Assembly (NCBI GenBank): GCA_023440975.1
Contig: JAEZRD010000108.1
Location: 13,395-77,394 of the forward strand
Direction of reading: 5' to 3'
Origin: Methanobacteriota archaeon
GTDB lineage: Archaea; Methanobacteriota; Methanobacteria; Methanobacteriales; Methanobacteriaceae
DNA length: 64,000 nucleotides
Both the position numbers and the translations under genes were made by a program. A model generated the notes under the pieces. The model saw only the letters and a program-made list of their open reading frames with translations, was not told the DNA's origin and ran no database searches. Below, one piece after another: positions 9,790-19,404 of the stretch (the stretch's first letter is position 1; each line of letters opens with the position of its first letter).

Positions 9790-11649
9790 ATGGAGTTTTC
9801 TAAAGATATGAATATAAACAAGCGGGATTTCCCTTATATCCTATTCTTACTAATTTTTAGCTTATTAATCACAACTCAAATAATAATATTTAACAACCAA
9901 ATAGGAATCTACTGTTCGGATGTTTTTATTTACCTTCTAAACAGTCTTAACTTTACTGGAGTCAATATAAATGCTAATGGTTCAATGTATTTATCTCCAA
10001 TAATCTGTTTCATTACCTCCCTATTTTTCCGTGCAGGATATGTAAATATAAATGCAATTTACATTGTAACAGGAATATTTGCAATAATAGGAATCCTTGG
10101 ATTTTATATTCTTCTGAAATACAATTTTAACAAAATTTTAAGCTTAATAGGATCTATATTACTATTTAGTTTATCATTAAATCTTTTATGGTTAGCTAAT
10201 GGAACATTAGACATACCTGCAATAGGTTTAACAATATGGACAATGATATTTTTCATATTATCTGTAGATAAAGACTCAAAATATTACTTAATAGCCCTAC
10301 CATTATTTGTTTTAAGCTTTTTTACAAGATATACTGCAGTATTAATATTGCCTGCAATGATTGTATATTTTTTAGGAAAACATGATATTTTCACAGGCTT
10401 AGACAATCTAATATCTGATAGAAAAGCTTTAAAAAAACAATTAACTGGTTTCTTAAAAAGTAAAGAACTTAAAAATATATTAAAAGCATTAATAATAAGT
10501 TTAATATTATTAGCATTATTTTTAATAATCATCTATTCATTTAGTAATTCATTAAACTTCTTATCTCAATCCTCTGCAGTAAACTCTGGATTCAAAACCC
10601 GTACAATAGACACTGCATACACAACAAATACATTCTTTTATATTACAAATTTCTTAAACTTTCTATTTGCAGGTAAAATTACTTTCTACAAAAACATTCC
10701 TACATTATATAATCCAACTTTAACTTCATATCTAGTAATGTTTATAACAATCTTAGGATTAATATTAGGTTTAACAACAAAATTTAAAAACAAAAAACTA
10801 AGAAAAACTAATTTAAATGGATTATCTGATTATAAATCTAAAAATAATGAAATTGAAACATACGAAACTAGTAAAACTAAGGATTATAAAACTAAAGAAA
10901 TTAAAATCCCTGAAAATACTGTAAAAAAAGTAGTTGAAAAACCAGAAGATTTTAAAACTAAAAATTTCTTTTTAGCATTAAAATTAATTTTCATAGTAAC
11001 ATTAATATTTTCAATATTAAGCTTTAATAAAATCAGTTCAACTATTACAATACTCTTAACTACATTAGATATTATAATTCTATCAGAATTATTGAAAAAA
11101 TATGAAATTAAAAACTTAAATTATAATTTAATGATGTTAACATGGTTTGTAGTGTATTTAATATCATTTACTTATATAAATATTAAAGTAAATCGTTACA
11201 TTCTAACATTAATGCCTGCATTCATATACTTCTTCACACTAGGATTATATTATATAGAAAAACAATTAGATTTCAATTTTAAAATATTTAAACGACAAAT
11301 AAACACATCCCAAATATTAGCTATAGTCCTAATAGTAATTTTCATATTCAGTGCATTTAATTTCACATCAACTGTAACAGTAGATGATAATATTAAATCT
11401 CCACAAATAATATCTGAATACTTAAAACATTATGATCCTGATTATCAAAGTAAAGAAATTGGAGTATATAATAAACGACCATTTTCATGGTTTTTAAAGA
11501 TGAACTTATTTGGTATAACAAAAGAAAACAGGAATTATTTAATAAATAGTAATATAACTTATTATATAGCTAATGAAAAAGTAAATAATTTAACAAACTA
11601 TCATCTAATAAAAAATGAAGGAAATTTATACCTTTATGAAAGAAACTAG
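9790..11649 (+). CDS. Polytopic GT39/PMT-like membrane glycosyltransferase, paralogue C
   Basis: 619 residues. It shares the blocks of its two neighbours (YLSPIICFITS, LDIPAIGLTIWT near residue 140, terminal YYIANEK...LYLYERN) but is more divergent: the first loop reads YCSDVFIYL instead of YRD, and the WADRG block in the tail is replaced by VYNKRPFSWFL. It also has a charged, Lys/Glu-rich insertion of about 60 residues near 335-395 between two helices. RBS GAGTTGAT precedes ATG. Likely in one operon with paralogue B and the following GT4 gene. The changes could mean a different substrate or weakened activity. Confidence 0.66.
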   Translation: MEFSKDMNINKRDFPYILFLLIFSLLITTQIIIFNNQIGIYCSDVFIYLLNSLNFTGVNINANGSMYLSPIICFITSLFFRAGYVNINAIYIVTGIFAIIGILGFYILLKYNFNKILSLIGSILLFSLSLNLLWLANGTLDIPAIGLTIWTMIFFILSVDKDSKYYLIALPLFVLSFFTRYTAVLILPAMIVYFLGKHDIFTGLDNLISDRKALKKQLTGFLKSKELKNILKALIISLILLALFLIIIYSFSNSLNFLSQSSAVNSGFKTRTIDTAYTTNTFFYITNFLNFLFAGKITFYKNIPTLYNPTLTSYLVMFITILGLILGLTTKFKNKKLRKTNLNGLSDYKSKNNEIETYETSKTKDYKTKEIKIPENTVKKVVEKPEDFKTKNFFLALKLIFIVTLIFSILSFNKISSTITILLTTLDIIILSELLKKYEIKNLNYNLMMLTWFVVYLISFTYINIKVNRYILTLMPAFIYFFTLGLYYIEKQLDFNFKIFKRQINTSQILAIVLIVIFIFSAFNFTSTVTVDDNIKSPQIISEYLKHYDPDYQSKEIGVYNKRPFSWFLKMNLFGITKENRNYLINSNITYYIANEKVNNLTNYHLIKNEGNLYLYERN

Positions 11650-11693
11650 ATTAAAATAAACTCTATATATAATGAAAAGGATAAACAGATATT

Positions 11694-12890
11694 ATGAATA
11701 TTTTACATATTGCTCATTCTTATTATCCCTGCCTAGCGGCCGGGGGAGTAGTAAATGCCTCTTATGAAATAGGTTTAAAACAAAGTAAAAATGGTAATAA
11801 TGTCCATGTATACACAACAGATTCTTGTAAAGAAAGATTAAAATTTAAACAATCAAGATATGATGTAAATGTTGATGGAATCATTGTAGACTATTTTAGA
11901 AACTTATCAAATAAACTAAAAAACAAAACTCTAGTAGATACTCCAATCAGTGCTCCATTTAGAATACGTAAGGATATAAAAAATCATGATATAATGCATA
12001 TTCATGAACATAGACAAAGCTTAGCAATAATAAGTTGTCATTATGCAAGAAAACATAATATTCCTTATATTGTTCAAGCTCATGGTAGTGTATTACCATT
12101 TTTTCAAAAAGAAAAACTTAAAGAAATTTATGATAAACTATGGGGTTTTAACACTTTATATAATGCAAGTAAAGTATTTGCATTAACTGAAACAGAAAAA
12201 GAACAATATATTAAAATGGGAGTTCGTGAAGAAAACATTGAAATAGTTCCATTAGGAATAAACCTAGAGGAATATGCTAATTTACCTAAAAAAGGACAAT
12301 TTAGATCTAAACAAAACATACAAAAAGATGAAATATTGCTCTTATTTATTGGAAGAATACATAAAATCAAGGGTTTAGATTTACTTGTTGATGGTTTTGA
12401 AGAATTAATAAAAACAAATAATGAAAAAAATATAAAATTGGCTATTGTTGGACCAGATGATGGATTTGAAACAGAATTAGAAAATATTATACAAAAAAAA
12501 GGATTATCTCAAAAAATTATCTTAACTGGACCATTATATAAAAAAGAAAAACAAGAAGCCCTAGTTGATTGTGATATTTTTGTAATGCCCTCACAATATG
12601 AATCATTCACTACAAGTGGACTTGAAGCAATGGCATGTGAAAAACCATTAGTATTAACAAAAAATAACCATATACATGACTGGGTTCAAAATAATGTGGG
12701 ATTATCTTGTGATTATGATAAAAATAGTTTAAAAGAGGCTTTAGAAAAACTAATAAATGATGAACAATTAAAAGAACAGTTCGGAAAAGAAGGTAGAAGA
12801 TTAGTAGAAGAAAAATACAATTGGGAGGTAATAGATAATCAAATATTAAGTATATACAAATCAATATTAAAAAACAATTCCCAAAGCTAA
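11694..12890 (+). CDS. GT4 glycosyltransferase
   Basis: 398 residues, two Rossmann-like halves of GT-B type. The N-terminal domain opens with ILHIAHSYYPCLAAGGVVNA (the glycine-rich acceptor loop of GT4 enzymes) and has IMHIHEHR near residue 100. The donor domain begins with LLLFIGRIHKIKGLDLL and contains the retaining EX7E-type motif ESFTTSGLEAMACEKPLV, where the two glutamates contact the nucleotide sugar. Cytoplasmic, no membrane segments. It follows paralogue C by 44 bp, so probably completes that operon and adds a sugar to a lipid-linked or surface glycan. The specific sugar is not predictable. Confidence 0.87.
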   Translation: MNILHIAHSYYPCLAAGGVVNASYEIGLKQSKNGNNVHVYTTDSCKERLKFKQSRYDVNVDGIIVDYFRNLSNKLKNKTLVDTPISAPFRIRKDIKNHDIMHIHEHRQSLAIISCHYARKHNIPYIVQAHGSVLPFFQKEKLKEIYDKLWGFNTLYNASKVFALTETEKEQYIKMGVREENIEIVPLGINLEEYANLPKKGQFRSKQNIQKDEILLLFIGRIHKIKGLDLLVDGFEELIKTNNEKNIKLAIVGPDDGFETELENIIQKKGLSQKIILTGPLYKKEKQEALVDCDIFVMPSQYESFTTSGLEAMACEKPLVLTKNNHIHDWVQNNVGLSCDYDKNSLKEALEKLINDEQLKEQFGKEGRRLVEEKYNWEVIDNQILSIYKSILKNNSQS

Positions 12891-13029
12891 AACCCTTAAG
12901 GTTTAAATAACAATGTTTAAATTATAAAAAATAGATATAATATTTTAATATTAAATTCTAATTACTAAACTATAACAAATATTAGTAAAATGAAACTTAA
13001 ACTTTACTTTTTAATTTAGAGGATTATAG

Positions 13030-14745
13030 ATGAAAGTCGTAGTGTGTCAAAATTGTGGTGCTAAATACCAATTAGATGATGATGAAGACCTTGAAGGTTT
13101 TGAATGCAGTATTTGTACTGGTAATTTAGAAAAACTAGAAGAATACACAACAACTGGAGAATCTAAAAGAAAACAAACTAATTCTAACCAAAATTTTAAA
13201 GATTCTAAACTAGTTTTCTGTGAAGATTGCGGTTTAAAATATGTTCTAGGTAAAAATGATAATGTAAATGAATATGAATGTGTAAGCTGTGGAGGTAAAT
13301 TAAAACTAGTATCTGGAGAAGAAGAGTTAGCTCCAGCACCTCAACCAACAGAACCATATTTATATGAAAAAACTGCAACAACCCCTGGAAAAAGACACGA
13401 TATAAATAAATTAAAAAAAGATTTAGATCAATCTAAAAATGAATTAATAGAAAAAAAATCTAAAACTCCAAAACCAAGTATCAGCACTAAACCTAAAACC
13501 TCAACCCCTGAAAAACATGGTAAAAACGAGGAATATCAATCACAATATGCTGAAAACATTCTTAAAAAGAGTGTGAGAGTGGGACCTAAAGGTAAAATAT
13601 CAGATGAACTAACTGATTATTTAAATAAAACAGAAAAACAAGTATCTCAACCTAAACCTCAACCAAAAACTAACACTCAAGAAAAATCTAAAAAACAACC
13701 AAGACCCACAAGAAATATCGAAAATGATCGTTATGAATTAGCACTATATAAATATCATGATGAATTAAAAAAACAAATGAAACAAGATTACTTAGAAGGA
13801 ATTAAAGAAGCTTCACTAGGAGATAGTTCATTTGAAAAATTTAAAAACCTTATAAAAGAAGAATTTAGAGGTTATAAAAACGATTTAACACACAATCCAA
13901 AACTAATCCATACAGATATTAGAACTCCAAACGGTTATCAAACAAATAGACAAGAATTAATCCCACACCCAAATGAAGAAAACTTATCATATCATGCACT
14001 ATACATTGTTGTAGGTTCTATAATAGCAATAATTGGATTAGCAGATGTTTTAATATCTAATAGAGTAGGAAGCATATTATTCATTATGATAGGTATCATA
14101 ATAATCATTGTAGGATTCTATAAACGTTACTCATATGCAGATAATGAAGCAAGAGGAAGAATCATACGTGCAAAATTATTAACACTTCCTGAAGAATATT
14201 ATGTATTATACTATGTACGACCTCCAGAATCTAATAAAGGTATTAATCACGTGGTAATAGGCCCTACAGGAATATACACTATTGTATCACAAAAATACAC
14301 ATCTAAAGAAGATAAAGTAAGTATTAAACAAGATAAAGAAAATGTTAGACTTATAGGAAGCACTGGATCATTAGAAGAATACTTAGCAAACAAAAATTCA
14401 CTAAAAATAGTATCAAACTTCAGAGACAAACAAACCCATTTCCAAGTAAAAGATGAAAAAATCAAATTTGATACTAATAACAAAATAAAACAAGAAACCT
14501 TAATATTAAATGAGAAACTATCACAATTCTTAGATGATAATGGCTTACGAGGAATACATATAGAACCATTAGTTGGTTTTGTAAATAATGAAGTAGCTGT
14601 AATAAATGTAGTGCTAACTAATGAAGATCTTTTCCTAGAAGAACTTTTATACAAAATAACACACAGTGAACGTAAAATTGACGAATTAACAATTCATAAA
14701 TGTGCAGTTTTATTATCACAATACTCTGCTGAATGTTCCTCATAA
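13030..14745 (+). CDS. Double zinc-ribbon, membrane-anchored protein with a NERD-like C-terminal domain
   Basis: 571 residues in four parts. Two treble-clef/zinc-ribbon units sit at the N-terminus (CQNC...CSIC at C6/C9/C26/C29; CEDC...CVSC at C64/C67/C84/C87). A Lys/Pro/Thr-rich linker runs to about 230, then a helical stretch. Two hydrophobic helices lie at about 322-367. The C-terminal part contains INHVVIGPTGIYTIVSQKY, which resembles the core strand-turn-strand of NERD (nuclease-related) domains, where the usual (D/E)xK is here SQK. I do not know the function; nuclease activity is doubtful if the catalytic acid is missing. Start ATG follows GAGGATTATAG. The neighbours are envelope genes. 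Confidence 0.72.
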   Translation: MKVVVCQNCGAKYQLDDDEDLEGFECSICTGNLEKLEEYTTTGESKRKQTNSNQNFKDSKLVFCEDCGLKYVLGKNDNVNEYECVSCGGKLKLVSGEEELAPAPQPTEPYLYEKTATTPGKRHDINKLKKDLDQSKNELIEKKSKTPKPSISTKPKTSTPEKHGKNEEYQSQYAENILKKSVRVGPKGKISDELTDYLNKTEKQVSQPKPQPKTNTQEKSKKQPRPTRNIENDRYELALYKYHDELKKQMKQDYLEGIKEASLGDSSFEKFKNLIKEEFRGYKNDLTHNPKLIHTDIRTPNGYQTNRQELIPHPNEENLSYHALYIVVGSIIAIIGLADVLISNRVGSILFIMIGIIIIIVGFYKRYSYADNEARGRIIRAKLLTLPEEYYVLYYVRPPESNKGINHVVIGPTGIYTIVSQKYTSKEDKVSIKQDKENVRLIGSTGSLEEYLANKNSLKIVSNFRDKQTHFQVKDEKIKFDTNNKIKQETLILNEKLSQFLDDNGLRGIHIEPLVGFVNNEVAVINVVLTNEDLFLEELLYKITHSERKIDELTIHKCAVLLSQYSAECSS

Positions 14746-14795
14746 AATGTGGAGCAATCTATTTTCTATTTTTTAAAAAATTAAAGTGATTTAGT

Positions 14796-15362
14796 ATGCT
14801 TGGAATTCTCACAGGATTAATATCATCAGGAATATCTCAATTTATAGAAGTAACTAAATTATATAAGGTTGCAACTTTTTTTAATGGGCTCCGAAAGAAA
14901 AATTATAGAAGAGAAGTTAAAAGAAGAGTAGCGAGATGTGGTGAAGATTTATCAGTAAACAATCATTGTATTGTCACTAATACAACTTATCTTGGAAATA
15001 ATGTTAATTTTAATGGAATGCACATTCAAGGTAAAGGAGAAGTAAGAATAGGTGATAACTTCCATTCAGGTATTGAAAATATGATAATTACAGATATACA
15101 TAATTATGAAGGGGAAGCAATACCTTATGATGAAACAATTATCTCAAAAGATGTAATAATTGAAGATAATGTCTGGTTAGGAAATCGTGTGATTATATTA
15201 CCTGGAGTTACAATTCAAGAAGGAGCTATAGTTCAAGCAGGAAGTACAGTAGTTAAAGATGTTCCTAGTTGTGCTATAGTTGGTGGACATCCTGCTAAAG
15301 TTTTCAAATATCGAGATGTACAACATTATAATCAGTTAAAAGCTGAAGGTAAATTCCATTAA
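14796..15362 (+). CDS. Hexapeptide-repeat (left-handed beta-helix) acyltransferase
   Basis: 188 residues. The C-terminal two thirds carry the hexapeptide pattern: NNVNFNGMHIQG, VRIGDNF, then ISKDVIIEDNVWLGNRVIIL and VTIQEGAIVQAGSTVVKDVPS, ending in AIVGGHPAKVFKYRD. The last block is the acetyl-CoA binding signature of the LacA/CatB/NodL type of sugar O- or N-acetyltransferases, and the ITDIHNYEG segment supplies the likely catalytic His. A short amphipathic N-terminus (about 1-40) could associate with membrane. It is convergent with the flippase of the nonulosonic acid operon and so probably decorates the same or a related glycan. The acceptor is inferred only. Confidence 0.86.
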   Translation: MLGILTGLISSGISQFIEVTKLYKVATFFNGLRKKNYRREVKRRVARCGEDLSVNNHCIVTNTTYLGNNVNFNGMHIQGKGEVRIGDNFHSGIENMIITDIHNYEGEAIPYDETIISKDVIIEDNVWLGNRVIILPGVTIQEGAIVQAGSTVVKDVPSCAIVGGHPAKVFKYRDVQHYNQLKAEGKFH

Positions 15363-15382
15363 AAATTTTAAACAATTTTTTT

Positions 15383-16825
15383 TTAATTAATCATTTTTTT
15401 AAAGAATCTGATTTCTTCTATTTTTATACATTTCATTGCAAAAATAAGAATGAAATAAACAATAATTCCAACAATAATTGCAATTAAAACATTTATTATT
15501 CCTACAGGGTTTAAGAATTTAACTACAATCCCCATTATTGCTGAAGCAATGATAATTTTTATAGTTGAATTTCTTTCAAAAGGTAACTTATGATATTTAC
15601 TACTTTTAATTGTTGTAACTACAAATGCCGCAATATAACAAACGAGTGTAACAGCTGCTGCACCAATGATTCCTAAATAAGGTACCAGTAAAATATTCAA
15701 TCCAATATTAGCTATTGCTACAATTATCCATAATTTTCCTAAAATTTTAGTGTCCTTTTCTAAAATTAAAATATTATTAGTTATTCCATAAACTCCCATG
15801 AATACTGCACCTAAACATACGAATGGAGTTACTAAATAACCTCCTGTAGCAATGGTGTATGTGGTTATACTTAAAAGTAAAGGTTTACTAAGTACACTCA
15901 TTCCTACGGCTGCAGGAACAGTTAATAAAAGATAATATTTCATACTATATCTCATATAATAATCAACAGTTCCCCAATCTCCTTTTTCATAGAATTCTGG
16001 TAAAATTGCAGGTAATAAAACTGCAAATGGAGATAAAAACATTAATAATACACTACCAAGAGCATATCCTGGAGAATAACAACCAACTGCAGTTGCTCCT
16101 AATATTCCACTAATCACATATTTATCACTTGAATCAACAACCCATGAACTTACATTATTTGGAATAGTCGGAATAGCAAAAGCCAACTCTTCCTTAAGAT
16201 TCTTATATGATGGTCTGCTAAATCCAAGATATCCAACTACCATAAATAACATCATAATAAATACTGCAACATATCCACTTAGTAGTCCTAAAACAACAGT
16301 TTCAATATGATAACCTAAATACACCAGAACAATACATACAAAAACACCAATATAACTTTGTAAAATCAGAAAGAGACTATACTTCTTCATCTGTTGGAAA
16401 GTTCTAAAGAAACTAATTAACATCAAATTCAAACAAGCAAAAAATGAAATTAAAGCAGTAATATACAATATTTGCAAATTCCCATTAAACAAAGCATTAG
16501 CAATAGAAGTTCTAAAAATCAACAATAACCCACAAATAATCAAAGTAGATAAAAGTGTAACACTTATCATACTATAAAAAGAACCTCTAATCTTATTTTT
16601 ATCTTTTTCAGCAGATAAAAACCTTACCATAGTATAAGGCAAACCAAGATTAGCTATATTTGGAATAAGAGCAACTGTAGTAGTAACTTGAGCCCACATA
16701 CCATACTCAGCAGTTGAAAAACTCTTAGTAATAATTGGTATGAATATAAGTCCACTTAAACTAATTAAGATATTAGTAAGACCAACTAAACCTATTCTTT
16801 GGACAAATTTCACATACTGACTCAA
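15383..16825 (-). CDS. Polysaccharide flippase (Wzx/MATE-like, MOP superfamily)
   Basis: About 480 residues with roughly 12-14 hydrophobic helices and no soluble domain. The opening VQRIGLVGLTNILISLSGL and SFSTAEYGMWAQVTT are typical of polysaccharide export (PST) flippases of the MOP superfamily, which move lipid-linked oligosaccharides across the membrane. I chose TTG at 16825 because AGGTG lies six bases upstream; a GTG at 16834 overlaps that binding site. It is the last gene of the operon that begins with the fused CMP-sugar synthetase, with only about 16 bp separating it from the preceding gene. It likely flips the nonulosonic-acid-containing unit. Confidence 0.86.
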   Translation of the reverse strand: MSQYVKFVQRIGLVGLTNILISLSGLIFIPIITKSFSTAEYGMWAQVTTTVALIPNIANLGLPYTMVRFLSAEKDKNKIRGSFYSMISVTLLSTLIICGLLLIFRTSIANALFNGNLQILYITALISFFACLNLMLISFFRTFQQMKKYSLFLILQSYIGVFVCIVLVYLGYHIETVVLGLLSGYVAVFIMMLFMVVGYLGFSRPSYKNLKEELAFAIPTIPNNVSSWVVDSSDKYVISGILGATAVGCYSPGYALGSVLLMFLSPFAVLLPAILPEFYEKGDWGTVDYYMRYSMKYYLLLTVPAAVGMSVLSKPLLLSITTYTIATGGYLVTPFVCLGAVFMGVYGITNNILILEKDTKILGKLWIIVAIANIGLNILLVPYLGIIGAAAVTLVCYIAAFVVTTIKSSKYHKLPFERNSTIKIIIASAIMGIVVKFLNPVGIINVLIAIIVGIIVYFILIFAMKCIKIEEIRFFKKMIN

Positions 16826-16840
16826 AACATACACCTACAC

Positions 16841-18307
16841 TTACTCATTATGAGCTCTCATTATATTATCATTCAATATAATATCTTTTAAAAGTTGCTC
16901 ATCATAATTTTTAAAGAAAAAATCAGTATTATAACTGTTTAAATCAAGATCATTCAATTTATTAATCATATCATTAGAATTTCTAACTTTCACAACAATA
17001 TTCTTCTCAATTAAATCATCCAAATACTCTATTCCCGGAACATCAACAATAAAAGTTTTACAATTAAAAGCTAAACCTTCATAAATTGCAGTTGAAAAAG
17101 CCCCAACTTGATACTCAGATTCAGCAAACAATTGATATAATGCAGGATTATCATTATCAACAACATTAAAATTACATTGTTTTTGAGCTTCTAAAAGCTT
17201 AGGATAATTCTCTCTCCAAGTTTCATACTCTCCAGGATGTAACTTATAAATAAACTCATATTCCTCTTCATCTAATTTACTAGCTAATTCAAATGCAAAT
17301 TCACTTAAATATTTACCAATAACCCCCTGAGATATGAAAAGTATTTGATTTTTCTTTTTTTCCACATCTTTATACTTTTTACTATTCTCTTCAAAATAAG
17401 GAAAACCTATACTAAAAATAGAATGTTTTTTAATAGGATAAGCACTAGCATCCTGCCAATAATCCCCAAAACTCAATATTTTATTTGGAAAATATTCAAT
17501 ATGTTCATAACTACCACTTTTAAGAGTAATATTCTCACTAGGATAACTATAACCTAAATGATATTTACTAATAACACCATGTTGTAACTCTAAAATATCC
17601 ACACCTAAATCCTTACAAGCCGCAATTAATGGCTTATTTTCATAAGCAACAACAGCATAAACCTGTCTAACTTTTTTTTCAGTTAATAATTGTTTATACT
17701 TCTCATACTCATACTGAAAATTAAGAATATGATCAGTGAATATTTCAAACAAGTTAACATCAACACCAAAACTTGCACGAATCAATGTTTCAATACTACG
17801 AATAGTTTCAGACTCTTTCTCAGTATACTCTATTTTATGAGTCTTTTTATAAAAATAAGAAGCAAGTAAAATCCGATCATTAAATTTCACATGTTTATCT
17901 TTTTTAATATAATGTTTGTTTAAATATGGAGAATCAATTATCTCATAAGACTTACCCATTTCATCAAGAGTATCACCTAAAAAATAACTGTAAATATCCA
18001 TATACTTTCCATTATTTAAAACTTTACGAGGATGGTTAAAAATAAGAACATCATAAGTATCCTTACCACTTAAAGGATTATAAAGAATACTATTCTTAAT
18101 AAAAGGTAAAAATGATTTGAATTTATCAAATAAACTAACACTAGATTGCTGAGCACTACTAAAAATATTAAGTTTACGAGTAATTTCATAATAAAGATAT
18201 AAACGAACTAATTCCCAAGGATAAACCTTTTGAATCTTAATATAATTAAGATTATGTTCATTTTCAAGTTTAAAAAATTCAGTACAAACCTCTTTCACTG
18301 TCATCAT
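16841..18307 (-). CDS. GT-B-like glycosyltransferase of capsule/teichoic type in the nonulosonic acid operon
   Basis: 488 residues, soluble. The recognisable part is the C-terminal half: DILELQHGVISKYHLGY, then KNQILFISQGV, EFIYKLHPGEYETW and VGAFSTAIYEGLAFNCKTFIV. This His-rich and HP-x-E pattern with a late (S/T)xxxE motif is seen in CDP-glycerol glycerophosphotransferase-like and capsule/polysialic-acid-type transferases, which have GT-B folds. The N-terminal half is not recognised. The position between neuB-like and flippase genes suggests transfer of the CMP-activated sugar to a lipid-linked acceptor. Family is tentative, role inferred from context. Start ATG after AAAGGTTAAAT. Confidence 0.65.
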   Translation of the reverse strand: MMTVKEVCTEFFKLENEHNLNYIKIQKVYPWELVRLYLYYEITRKLNIFSSAQQSSVSLFDKFKSFLPFIKNSILYNPLSGKDTYDVLIFNHPRKVLNNGKYMDIYSYFLGDTLDEMGKSYEIIDSPYLNKHYIKKDKHVKFNDRILLASYFYKKTHKIEYTEKESETIRSIETLIRASFGVDVNLFEIFTDHILNFQYEYEKYKQLLTEKKVRQVYAVVAYENKPLIAACKDLGVDILELQHGVISKYHLGYSYPSENITLKSGSYEHIEYFPNKILSFGDYWQDASAYPIKKHSIFSIGFPYFEENSKKYKDVEKKKNQILFISQGVIGKYLSEFAFELASKLDEEEYEFIYKLHPGEYETWRENYPKLLEAQKQCNFNVVDNDNPALYQLFAESEYQVGAFSTAIYEGLAFNCKTFIVDVPGIEYLDDLIEKNIVVKVRNSNDMINKLNDLDLNSYNTDFFFKNYDEQLLKDIILNDNIMRAHNE

Positions 18308-18351
18308 TTTAATTTAACCTTTCCCATAAAATTTTATTATAAAATAAATGT

Positions 18352-19404
18352 TTATTTCAACATATCATAATCTAACAAATCGTCTTCTTTAATAAACTTT
18401 TTAACTTCTCTACCAATAACATTATCTAATTCATTAGGAGAAATACCAGTACCTGGACGCTTAAATGTTAAATCCTCAACTGTAATAACTTCTCCCACAT
18501 CAATGTCACGATTAGCTATAATGGATCTACGAGCCTGCATACGAGCTGCAGCCTCACACTCAAGAGGAACTTTATCATACTGACCATTAATAGTTTTAAT
18601 AAACTCAATATTTCTAAAGAAAGTTCTAACATCATCCGGATCCATAGCATGATAATGATCATTACCTTGTAAAGTTTTATCAAGAGTAAAATGCTTTTCA
18701 AGAATATTAGCACCATACAAATAAGCAGTAGTAAGAACTAACATTCCACTATCGGGTTTAGTGTGATCAGAATAACCAATATCATACTCAGGATATAAAT
18801 TCTTAAGATTTTTAATCATTAATAAATTAGCATCCTCAAAAGCAGTAGGATAAGATAAAACACAATGCATCACACCGATATCACGATTCTCCTCATCTTC
18901 AATAGTTTTTATGGCATCAGAAATTTCTTTAGTAGTTGAAGCACCAGTAGAAATAATAATTGGTTTATTCTTACGAGCAATAGCTTTAATAAAAGGAATA
19001 TTAGTCAAATCAGATGAAGAAATCTTATAAACATCCATAAAACTATCTAAATAATCAACAGAATCAAAATCAAAAGGAGTAGAAAGAAACATTATACCAA
19101 TACTTTCACAATATTCAGCAATCTCTTCATACTCATCTTTTCCAAATGAATCAAACTTCTTAAACAATTCATACTGAGAAGTAGTAGGTTCTTCATTCAT
19201 ATCCCAATATGCAGGAGAATTTTTAGAAGCTATAGTATCTGCTTTATAACTTTGAAACTTAACGGCTCCACAACCAGCATCTTTAGCCTCCTTAACCATT
19301 AATTTAGCAGCTTCCATATTACTAATATTCTCTTTTTTAGCTATATCATAATAATTAACACCAATTTCAGCAATTAAAAATGGTTCAACATCAAAAATAC
19401 TCAA
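18352..19404 (-). CDS. N-acetylneuraminate synthase family protein (NeuB/PseI/LegI-like)
   Basis: 350 residues, full family length. It condenses phosphoenolpyruvate with a six-carbon amino sugar to give a nine-carbon nonulosonic acid. The TIM-barrel part shows AEIGVNYYD, GCGAVKFQSYKADT, YKISSSDLTNIPFI, PIIISTGAST, GYSDHTKPDSG and EKHFTLDK (metal and PEP contacts). The C-terminal SAF (antifreeze-like) domain begins at about 285 with ARRSIIANRDIDVGE and ends in PGTGISPNEL. Start TTG overlaps the stop of the preceding gene by four bases (translational coupling). Whether the product is sialic, legionaminic or pseudaminic acid cannot be decided; the PseG-like partner domain favours a pseudaminic/legionaminic type. 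Confidence 0.93.
   Translation of the reverse strand: MSIFDVEPFLIAEIGVNYYDIAKKENISNMEAAKLMVKEAKDAGCGAVKFQSYKADTIASKNSPAYWDMNEEPTTSQYELFKKFDSFGKDEYEEIAEYCESIGIMFLSTPFDFDSVDYLDSFMDVYKISSSDLTNIPFIKAIARKNKPIIISTGASTTKEISDAIKTIEDEENRDIGVMHCVLSYPTAFEDANLLMIKNLKNLYPEYDIGYSDHTKPDSGMLVLTTAYLYGANILEKHFTLDKTLQGNDHYHAMDPDDVRTFFRNIEFIKTINGQYDKVPLECEAAARMQARRSIIANRDIDVGEVITVEDLTFKRPGTGISPNELDNVIGREVKKFIKEDDLLDYDMLK

Noticed and set aside
14247..14654. 135-codon minus-strand frame inside the zinc-ribbon/NERD-like gene
   Set aside because: Shadow of a long gene with good start and domain content; composition (Ser/Phe/Leu) is typical of antisense reading.
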